Assembly (NCBI GenBank): GCA_002719425.1
Contig: PBHA01000018.1
Span: 5,280 to 69,279, forward strand
Direction: 5' to 3'
Source: Chloroflexota bacterium
GTDB taxonomy: Bacteria > Chloroflexota > Dehalococcoidia > UBA1151 > TMED-70
DNA length: 64,000 nucleotides
Each line of letters opens with the position of its first letter. Position 1 is the first letter of the stretch. The notes beneath the pieces were generated by a model, which had not been told where the DNA came from, did no database searches, and saw only the letters and a program-made list of their open reading frames with translations. Of this stretch, positions 57,855-64,000 are shown one piece after another. The position numbers and the translations under genes were made by a program.

Positions 57855-58700
57855 CTAGTGGGTAAAAAATTTTGTGTTTTTATAATATTCGAAACGCTTT
57901 TTCATTATTTCTACGGCCTGATCATAATTATCAATTAGGATTGCATTTCTTTTATTTTGGATTGCAGCCTCTCCTGTTGTCCCTGCACCTGCAAAAAAAT
58001 CTAAGATTTTATCATTTTTGTTTGAATGAACTTTGATAATTCTATTTAATACTCCCATAGGTTTTTGAGTAGGGTATCCTGTTTTCTCTTTACTATTTGG
58101 ACTGACTATTGTGTGCCACCAAGAATCTGTTGGTGTTTTTCCTTTTGCAGCTTTTTCAGGACCAACTAAGCTAGGAGCAAGATATGGTATCCTATCAATT
58201 TCATCATAATTGAAAGTATAATTATTGGGATTTATTGCATACCATAGTATGTTATCGTGTTTTGTTGACCATTTACTTTTACTTCTTGCCCCATAATCAT
58301 AGGACCAAATTATTTCATTTATGAAGGACTCACGCCCAAATATTTCGTCACACATTACTTTTGCGTAGTGTATTTCTCTGTAGTCAAGATGTAAAAAGAA
58401 GCTCCCATTAGATTTCAAAATTCTTTTTGCCTCAATTATTCGCTCTCTTAGAAATTCTATATAATCATCAAAAATATCCTTATAGCTTTGCTTTCCAAGT
58501 ATTTCTGTTTTGTAAGTTTGTCCTTTGAAGCCAACCCTGTCACCATCTTCAGATCTAGTAGTCTTAATTCTAGTTCTCGATTGAACTTTTCCTGTATTAA
58601 ATGGAGGGTCAATATAAATTAAATCAATAGATTTATCATCGAATTTTTTTAGTATTTTTAAGTTGTCACCTAGGTGAATTTCAAGATTTGTATCGTTCAT
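57855..58700 (-). CDS. Orphan DNA methyltransferase, beta class
   Basis: A 281-residue SAM-dependent DNA amino-methyltransferase. Catalytic motif IV (DLIYIDPPFNTGK) comes first near residue 30. The SAM motif I (DFFAGAGTTGEAA) comes last near residue 236, with GYPTQKPMGVLNRI before it. The order IV-target domain-I defines the beta class, which includes CcrM and type III Mod proteins. Adenine-N6 or cytosine-N4 activity fits; the recognition site is unknown. No restriction gene lies nearby, so it may act in gene regulation or cell-cycle control. It has standard base composition, with no sign of recent transfer. Confidence 0.86.
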   Translation of the reverse strand: MNDTNLEIHLGDNLKILKKFDDKSIDLIYIDPPFNTGKVQSRTRIKTTRSEDGDRVGFKGQTYKTEILGKQSYKDIFDDYIEFLRERIIEAKRILKSNGSFFLHLDYREIHYAKVMCDEIFGRESFINEIIWSYDYGARSKSKWSTKHDNILWYAINPNNYTFNYDEIDRIPYLAPSLVGPEKAAKGKTPTDSWWHTIVSPNSKEKTGYPTQKPMGVLNRIIKVHSNKNDKILDFFAGAGTTGEAAIQNKRNAILIDNYDQAVEIMKKRFEYYKNTKFFTH

Positions 58701-58752
58701 AAGATTAATGTATTACATTGAAATAATAGCACAATGTAATTTTATATTTTCT

Positions 58753-58860
58753 CTATAGAATTTTACAGAGAAACATTCCTAATAATGAACCTGTTAGTAT
58801 TGCTAACAAATATGAAAAAAGTAGATTTATAAATGAATTTTGAGTTTCTTTTTTTATCAT
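58753..58860 (-). CDS. Possible single-helix membrane microprotein
   Basis: A 35-residue open frame with one hydrophobic helix (FSYLLAILTGSLLGMFL). It lies eight bases after the two-helix protein encoded at 58869-59039. The glycine spacing recalls small ATP-synthase-associated proteins (AtpZ/AtpI), but the match is too short to call. No ribosome site. Confidence 0.3.
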   Translation of the reverse strand: MIKKETQNSFINLLFSYLLAILTGSLLGMFLCKIL

Positions 58861-58868
58861 TTCTAAAA

Positions 58869-59039
58869 TTATTCGTTTCTTTTATTCTTTTGTCTTATTT
58901 TTTCAGAATAAATTGTAAGAACTAAAGTAATTATTCCTATTAAAACACCCCAAAAAAGCCCAAGATTTAACCAAAGGCCAAAAAAACTACCAATGACAAG
59001 AGCGTAAACTATTGATAAGAGATAAATTTTATTAATCAT
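58869..59039 (-). CDS. Small two-helix membrane protein
   Basis: A 56-residue protein (MINKIYLLSIVYALVIGSFF...) with two hydrophobic helices split by LNLG and a basic C-terminus (KIRQKNKRNE). I choose the ATG at 59039, sixteen bases after the photolyase stop. A longer in-frame start at 59108 would overlap the photolyase end and adds a non-hydrophobic stretch. Function unknown; with the next microprotein it may form a small membrane pair. Confidence 0.45.
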   Translation of the reverse strand: MINKIYLLSIVYALVIGSFFGLWLNLGLFWGVLIGIITLVLTIYSEKIRQKNKRNE

Positions 59040-59055
59040 TACTTTATTAATAATT

Positions 59056-60480
59056 TTATAAATTAGAGAAATTTTCAAGGGCTTTATTCCTTGAGTCTTT
59101 GAGATCAATGATTGGATGAGGATAATTTTGACCTAAAAAAATATTAGCCTTTTCAAGCTCTTGAGTTGAAGCTTCCCATGGACTGTAAAGATATTTGATA
59201 TCTAAGTCTTTTAGTTCTGGCACATGCTTTTTAATATATTCCCCTTGGGGATCAAATTTGACACCTTGAGTTACTGGATTAAAAATTCTAAAATATGGAG
59301 CTGCATCTGCACCAGTTCCAGCAACCCACTGCCAACTTGCTGTATTTGAGGCTAAATCAGCATCAACTAAACAGTCCCAAAACCATCTTTCTCCTGATTT
59401 CCAATGTAAAAGTAAGTTTTTTACTAAAAATGAACCAACGATCATTCTTACCCTATTGTGCATATAACCTGTGTTCCATAACTCTCGCATGCCTGCATCA
59501 ATAATTGGGTATCCGGTTTCTCCTTTTTTCCATCTTTCTAAATTTTGTAAATTATTATCCCATTCAAAGTTATCAAATTTACTTTGAAGATTTTCATTTA
59601 TGATATGAGGAAAATGGAATAGAAGGTAATAAGAAAACTCTCTCCAGGCCAGTTCACTTTGAAAATGACTTACATCTTTTTCTGAATATATATCCTTATA
59701 TTTGTTTGACTCATACCAAACTTTATTAGGGGATATTTCACCGAAATGCAGATGTGGTGAAAGTTGAGAAACATTTTGTTTAATAGGGAAGTTTCTCCCA
59801 TTTTTATAACCATCTAAACCATCACTCAAAAATAATTGTAATTTTTCTAAAGCTCCCTCTTCACCAACATTCCAATGATTATCAAAGTTTTCGTACCAGT
59901 TAAATTTATCTAATAAGCCTAAAGAATTTATGCTCTTTGAATTATTTTCATCTTTTATTAGATGATTTAAATTTGCATTTTCTCTCGGCAGTCTTGGCTC
60001 TGAATGAACGAGACACCCCTTTCTGTAAAATGGTGTAAAAACTTTATATGGTGTTTTGTCTGATTTTAAGATTTCAGTTGGTTCCCATAATAAAGATGAG
60101 TTATATGAGTAAACTTTTATATTTTTATCAGTCAGATATTTTTTAATCTTCTTGTCTCTCTCTATACTCCATGGTTCATAACTCCTGTTCCAAAAGACAG
60201 CATTTAATTCGAGTTTTTTTTCAATATCTTTGAATATTTGTATAGGATCTCCTTTATAAAAAGATATCTTATTATCAAATTTAGAATTTAATTTTTTTAA
60301 TGAATTATGTAGCCACCACCTGCTAGCACCTCCCAAATTATTCTCTTCTGAATTTACATTATCAAGTATGAAGATAGGTATAACATTGTTGAATTCACTA
60401 GATTTTAACAGAGCAAGATTATCTGAAATTCTAAGATCATTTCTAATCCAATAAATGGAAATATCATTATTTGTAGACAT
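59056..60480 (-). CDS. phrB: Deoxyribodipyrimidine photolyase
   Basis: A class I CPD photolyase of 474 residues that uses blue light and FAD to split pyrimidine dimers. The antenna domain begins IYWIRNDLRISDNLALL. The FAD-binding domain contains SELAWREFSYYLLFHFP, GYPIIDAGMRELWNTGYMHN and NRVRMIVGSFLVKNLL. WQWVAGTGADAAPYFRIFNP carries the tryptophan electron chain and ends in the usual family sequence. The presence of light repair implies a sunlit habitat. It is the last gene before two small membrane proteins and has an upstream spacer of about 70 bases. Confidence 0.95.
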   Translation of the reverse strand: MSTNNDISIYWIRNDLRISDNLALLKSSEFNNVIPIFILDNVNSEENNLGGASRWWLHNSLKKLNSKFDNKISFYKGDPIQIFKDIEKKLELNAVFWNRSYEPWSIERDKKIKKYLTDKNIKVYSYNSSLLWEPTEILKSDKTPYKVFTPFYRKGCLVHSEPRLPRENANLNHLIKDENNSKSINSLGLLDKFNWYENFDNHWNVGEEGALEKLQLFLSDGLDGYKNGRNFPIKQNVSQLSPHLHFGEISPNKVWYESNKYKDIYSEKDVSHFQSELAWREFSYYLLFHFPHIINENLQSKFDNFEWDNNLQNLERWKKGETGYPIIDAGMRELWNTGYMHNRVRMIVGSFLVKNLLLHWKSGERWFWDCLVDADLASNTASWQWVAGTGADAAPYFRIFNPVTQGVKFDPQGEYIKKHVPELKDLDIKYLYSPWEASTQELEKANIFLGQNYPHPIIDLKDSRNKALENFSNL

Positions 60481-60550
60481 ACATATAATTTTATATATTA
60501 GAAATAAAAAAAATCGTTTAATAAAAAAAAGTTATATAAATTTGACTAAC

Positions 60551-62158
60551 TTAGCTAAAATCAAACTCTCTTCCTACTTTATTCGGTAACTCGACAGGTG
60601 TTTTGTCCTCTGTTTCAATCATCCAATTAAGAAGAAGGTTTTTCATCTCATTAATTACAGAAGAATATTTACTTTTGGCAGCTAGATTTTTTAGTTCCCA
60701 AGGATCGTTAGTTAGATCATATAATTCATCAATATCTCCTGAATTATCAGTAATATATTTCCATTTATCCGTTCTGACCATTTTTCTTCTTCCTTCTGCT
60801 TCTCTAGCCCAAAGTGTTTGTAGTAGAGTTTTATATCCAAAAGGTTTCTTAAATTTTTCTAAATCTTTTAATCTAAAGCTTGGTCCTCCTGCTCCATATT
60901 CTGAAAAAGCTATATTTTTTGAAGGATTTTTTGTTATTTTTGGCAGTAAACTTCCATGCATCGATCTCATATCTTTATCTGACAAGAAATTTTTGTCATC
61001 TTTTTTTTCTGATTTCCATGCTTTTCCTATATCTGAAAAATTTCCAAGCCCTTGAAGGTAAAAAATAGTTGGAATTATATCAATGGTACTTACCACTTTT
61101 TCTTCAACTTCTCCAATAGGGAATTGACCTTTATTCCAAGATATAATTAAGGGTACTTTTACTAAACAATCGTAGAAAACACCTCCTTTTACAAACATTC
61201 CGTGTTCGCCCATGAAATCTCCATGGTCAGATGTAAAGACTATTATCGTATCCTCTTTTAAATTTAATTCTTCTAATTTATCAATTATCTTTTTTATCTC
61301 ATCATCTATAAACTTACACATTGCTTGATAGATACTTATTTGAGATCGGATTTCATCTTCTGGTTCATCTTTATGTCCCATTATCTCGTATAGAATTTTG
61401 TTTCTTTCAGGGGATGATTCGTCATCAAATTCTCCTCTTTTTTGAGGAGGCAGTTTTACGTTTTCTTTTGGGAACATTTCTACGTATCTTTTAGGGGCTT
61501 CATAGGGTTCATGGGGGTCAGGAAATGAGACCCAAAGAGCAAATGGATTATTTTCTCTTGAAAAAGATCCTTGAGCGTGCTTCTCTAAGAATTCAATACT
61601 TTGATTTGCAATCAGTGAAGTTGAAAATGTACTCTCATCATTATTTGAAGAAGAATAACATATCTTTTTTTTCGTTTTAGACATTTCTAATCTGTTTTTA
61701 TTAGCTTCATTAATTATATTTTCATCTTTAATCCAATCCATTCCTGTATTGCCAACATTTGCTCCTACATAATCACCCTTAGGCAAGCCTTGGTGACTAA
61801 TTTCTAACCTTACATCAAAAAGATCAAGATCTGATTGATTGACATAGCAATGGTTTTTCCCGATCAACCCAGTTGTATAGCCTGCTTTTTTCCATACTTT
61901 GAAAGCATGAAATTCACCTTCAGGAAGAAGGGTTTCGTTTCTTCTACAACCTGTATTATGAGGATATTTTCCTGTCATGATTGATGTTCTTGCAGGAACA
62001 CATAAAGGTGAAGGTGTTATTGCATTTTCAAATTTTATTCCTTCTTCAGCTAGTTTTTCAATTTGAGGGCACTCTACCCCAATTTCAGAATAAATTCTTA
62101 ATATTGATGCTTTCATTTGATCAGCCATTATAAATAGTATGTTTGGACGTTTTGACAT
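60551..62158 (-). CDS. Type I sulfatase
   Basis: A 535-residue formylglycine-dependent sulfatase that hydrolyses sulfate esters. The activation motif is LCVPARTSIMTGKYPHNTG, with the cysteine near residue 52 to be converted to formylglycine by a separate enzyme not seen here. The metal sites are formed by IMADQMK at the start and FTSDHGDFMGEHG near residue 315. The long segment VSFPDPHEPYEAPKRY is typical of choline-sulfatase/N-sulfoglucosamine-sulfohydrolase relatives. No signal peptide is visible, so it is probably cytoplasmic. It follows the sialidase-fold gene by ten bases and probably acts on the same substrate. Confidence 0.9.
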   Translation of the reverse strand: MSKRPNILFIMADQMKASILRIYSEIGVECPQIEKLAEEGIKFENAITPSPLCVPARTSIMTGKYPHNTGCRRNETLLPEGEFHAFKVWKKAGYTTGLIGKNHCYVNQSDLDLFDVRLEISHQGLPKGDYVGANVGNTGMDWIKDENIINEANKNRLEMSKTKKKICYSSSNNDESTFSTSLIANQSIEFLEKHAQGSFSRENNPFALWVSFPDPHEPYEAPKRYVEMFPKENVKLPPQKRGEFDDESSPERNKILYEIMGHKDEPEDEIRSQISIYQAMCKFIDDEIKKIIDKLEELNLKEDTIIVFTSDHGDFMGEHGMFVKGGVFYDCLVKVPLIISWNKGQFPIGEVEEKVVSTIDIIPTIFYLQGLGNFSDIGKAWKSEKKDDKNFLSDKDMRSMHGSLLPKITKNPSKNIAFSEYGAGGPSFRLKDLEKFKKPFGYKTLLQTLWAREAEGRRKMVRTDKWKYITDNSGDIDELYDLTNDPWELKNLAAKSKYSSVINEMKNLLLNWMIETEDKTPVELPNKVGREFDFS

Positions 62159-62168
62159 AATTAATACC

Positions 62169-63248
62169 TTAAAATTCAGTAATTGTTGATTCTATAAAAC
62201 GTTCTCCATTTGGATCGTCATTTATATAGTAAGCAGTTATCAGTTTGCCATCATCCCTCAAAACTGATCTTGTATATCCAATATCATGATTACCGCTACT
62301 TTTACGCAAGCAAATAGGTTTACTCCAATGATTACCTTCATTTTCAGAGATCACCGCATAAATACCGTAAGGGGTCTTCCGTGAACCATAAGTAATTACA
62401 AGTCTACCGTCATCTAATTGAACAAGAGAACCAGGATTCCCCCCTTTTCCTGTTGAATCAACGGGTCTGCTCAAGTATTTCCAAGATAAGCCATTATTCT
62501 TAGATATGAAAAGATCAATCCAGCAATTTTCTACCTTAGAACCCTTGCTTCTAATAGCTGTTAAAATATTTCCGTTTTTTAGTTGGATGCTTGAAGGCAT
62601 AATGTCGTAACCTTCAGGAAATTCATTTATCCAAGATAAGAATTCTAATGTTTTTCCTCCATCTTTTGTTATACATGAAAAAACTCTACCTTCTTTACCA
62701 TTAGTTTTTGTTGCAGTAAGCATTATTATCGCCGTTTTATTATCTTGAATAAGCCAATCTGTTCTAGCTGCTATACCTGACTGATTAAACATAGGTATTT
62801 TATACGGTCCATTCCAATTTTTGCATCTATCTTTTGATATGTAATACCAAGATTCTGCTCCTTTAGAAAGACCTGTTTTTCCACACATAACAGCAAAATC
62901 TTTATTGTTAAAATCAAAGCTTTTAGGTTCTTCAAAACAAATTTCTTCTAGAGAATCTATTACATCTTGATTCATATGCTCGTAAGCTCCTAAACCTACT
63001 CCATAAGGAATAGGACATTTAGATACAGACCAGGTTATTCCATTATCAAGACTTCTTGCTTGCATTGTTACTAGTGGCTTAGACCTATCTCGTGCATGAA
63101 ACCCACCTTCAATATTAGGATATCCTGAAGTAAAAATTAGCACGATTTCATTTTCCCATTTCCAGATTCCATAATTTGCAGGCCAACCAGCATATCTATC
63201 AATATTTCTATAAATTTCTTGATTTAAATTAGAAATATATTTTTTCAT
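62169..63248 (-). CDS. Sialidase-fold (Asp-box) protein
   Basis: A 359-residue beta-propeller protein with Asp-box-like repeats (SLDNGITWS, SKNNGLSWK, and variants TKDGGKTLE and SENEGNHWS). This fold is found in sialidases and other exo-glycosidases or lyases of marine carbohydrate metabolism. The arginine triad of true sialidases cannot be assigned with certainty (RSLDNG, RTDW, RSVLRDDG are candidates). No signal peptide is visible. It shares a transcript with the sulfatase ten bases downstream, which suggests joint processing of a sulfated sugar or related acid. Confidence 0.75.
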   Translation of the reverse strand: MKKYISNLNQEIYRNIDRYAGWPANYGIWKWENEIVLIFTSGYPNIEGGFHARDRSKPLVTMQARSLDNGITWSVSKCPIPYGVGLGAYEHMNQDVIDSLEEICFEEPKSFDFNNKDFAVMCGKTGLSKGAESWYYISKDRCKNWNGPYKIPMFNQSGIAARTDWLIQDNKTAIIMLTATKTNGKEGRVFSCITKDGGKTLEFLSWINEFPEGYDIMPSSIQLKNGNILTAIRSKGSKVENCWIDLFISKNNGLSWKYLSRPVDSTGKGGNPGSLVQLDDGRLVITYGSRKTPYGIYAVISENEGNHWSKPICLRKSSGNHDIGYTRSVLRDDGKLITAYYINDDPNGERFIESTITEF

Positions 63249-63305
63249 CGCCTAGGCTAATTCTTTTTCTAGCTATTCTAATATTAATTAGATTGTATAT
63301 TTTTA

Positions 63306-63653
63306 CTAACTTTTTCTTGATTCTATAAAGCTCTTAATAAATATTATCAGAGCAAAAGAACACGTAGAAATCATAATTATCAGCCTTATAAGACCTAAGC
63401 CTCCTTCATCTAATGATTTAGGAAGCCTTGTGCCTACAAGAGCAATTAATATAAGGATTGTTAGCAAAACAGCTATGTGAGCAAATATCAAATTTAGTTT
63501 TTGATTTTTTCTTGAAAGAAAATAACAAATGAAAATAAGTACACCGAATATTGATGGGATTAAAGCTGTAACTGAAGACACATCAATAAATCCCCAAATC
63601 CCCATAAGAATCAAGGAAATTGAGTTAGTAAAATTTGCTGTTTTTGTATTCAT
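63306..63653 (-). CDS. Small four-helix membrane protein
   Basis: A 115-residue inner-membrane protein with four hydrophobic segments (about residues 10-25, 29-48, 54-74 and 88-108) and a basic C-terminus. RLPKSLDEGGLGLIRL joins helices 3 and 4. No family is recognised. It lies upstream of the sialidase-fold gene with a 57-base gap, and is preceded by a 48-residue charged frame. Confidence 0.6.
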   Translation of the reverse strand: MNTKTANFTNSISLILMGIWGFIDVSSVTALIPSIFGVLIFICYFLSRKNQKLNLIFAHIAVLLTILILIALVGTRLPKSLDEGGLGLIRLIIMISTCSFALIIFIKSFIESRKS

Positions 63654-63672
63654 AAAAACCTCTTTTCTATAA

Positions 63673-63819
63673 TTATCCTAAAAATACGTCTGTTTCATCC
63701 TCAGATTCAAAAACGTTATTTAGAAAATTTAATTTATCTTTTCGTGATTTATAATTTTCTAAGTTTTTATCTGTAATTACTTTTTTTTCTGAATAGATTT
63801 TTCTTTTAAAAATTTTCAT
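63673..63819 (-). CDS. Possible small charged protein
   Basis: A 48-residue open frame, basic at the start (MKIFKRKIYSEKK) and acidic at the end (FESEDETDVFLG). AGAGGT lies about 13 bases before the ATG, a little far. It fits tightly between two minus-strand genes. It may be a real small protein of unknown role; no family is recognised. Confidence 0.4.
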   Translation of the reverse strand: MKIFKRKIYSEKKVITDKNLENYKSRKDKLNFLNNVFESEDETDVFLG

Positions 63820-63826
63820 ATGATAA

Positions 63827-64000
63827 TTATTTACCTCTAATCATTTGAAGTGTTGAAAAGAAAAGGGTTATCATAATACCGACAATAGCTAACCCTGTAG
63901 GAGTTGCTAGATCTCCTATAGGTAGAGCAGCTGTATTTATTCCGGGTATAAGCTTTCTTAGTCTATCACCTTCATAAATAAATAAATCTTCAACTCTACA
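63827..64000 (-). CDS. Membrane protein C-terminus (5' outside the window)
   Basis: A frame open to the right window edge, 57 residues visible. It ends in one hydrophobic helix (GLAIVGIMITLFFSTLQMI) followed by RGK and stop. The segment before it (VEDLFIYEGDRLRKLIPG, INTAALPIGDLATPT) is soluble. The gene starts outside the window. I cannot assign a family from this fragment. Confidence 0.5.
   Translation of the reverse strand, partial: CRVEDLFIYEGDRLRKLIPGINTAALPIGDLATPTGLAIVGIMITLFFSTLQMIRGK

Overview
The window is about 64 kb of AT-rich, gene-dense bacterial chromosome. It carries no rRNA, tRNA, CRISPR array, insertion sequence or prophage that I can see. Spacers are short, and many neighbours overlap by 4 to 23 bases. 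The gene set suggests a free-living, streamlined marine heterotroph from sunlit water: a class I photolyase, a sulfatase, enolase-superfamily and mannonate-dehydratase enzymes, several SDRs, a CaiB/BaiF CoA-transferase, an acetoin/2-oxoacid dehydrogenase complex, two-subunit glycine decarboxylase and a threonyl-tRNA synthetase lacking the TGS domain. My best guess is a low-GC marine Chloroflexota of the SAR202 type. No ribosomal RNA is present to confirm this, so it is an inference.

Layout. 1-8.4 kb: the 3' part of an oxalate-CoA-ligase-like gene, an SDR, a HAD phosphatase, an HpcH/HpaI aldolase, a PIG-L deacetylase, an alpha/beta hydrolase, purE-purK and a tandem pair of SDRs. 8.5-10.65 kb: groES-groL with a clear promoter and terminator. 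10.6-16.4 kb: a DUF5343-like protein divergent from a ParB-like protein, an Ldh2-type dehydrogenase, lipoamide dehydrogenase and an MFS transporter. 16.4-20.6 kb: a leftward replication/repair operon (unknown-ybeY-dnaX-ybaB-recR-recO), divergent from uvrA (20.7-23.7 kb). 24.3-26.9 kb: glpK and a mannonate dehydratase. 26.9-31.4 kb: a leftward E1alpha-E1beta-E2-AcoX-VOC operon. 31.6-39.4 kb: gyrB, MazG-like, pyrE, nadD, obgE, a divergent dnaA and fmt. 39.4-44.8 kb: trpB, a CoA-transferase, an EamA exporter, a KDG-kinase-like kinase and a YtkA-like surface protein. 44.8-53.5 kb: a long leftward run gltA-midA-gcvT-gcvH-gcvPA-gcvPB-hydroxyacid dehydrogenase-enolase-superfamily enzyme. 53.6-64 kb: thrS, a DapA-family aldolase, a hidden Cys-rich microprotein, an FMO-like flavoprotein, an orphan DNA methyltransferase, photolyase, sulfatase, a sialidase-fold protein and small membrane proteins.

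How the genes work together. Lipoamide dehydrogenase (13.4 kb) can serve both the glycine cleavage system and the acetoin/2-oxoacid dehydrogenase, feeding one-carbon units and acetyl-CoA to citrate synthase. Mannonate dehydratase, the KDG-kinase-like protein and two aldolases could form a uronate-to-KDPG route. The least ordinary material is in the chromosome-maintenance genes. DnaA has an ATG-less 5' end that must be read from CTG, and it lacks the arginine finger, both sensor-II-helix arginines and the domain IV Asp. DnaX has lost all four zinc cysteines. Obg has altered G3 and G4 motifs. UvrA has a long basic tail. gyrB is preceded by a 13-base alternating GC tract in an otherwise AT-rich leader. 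A 36-residue protein with eight cysteines at 56.3 kb looks metallothionein-like.
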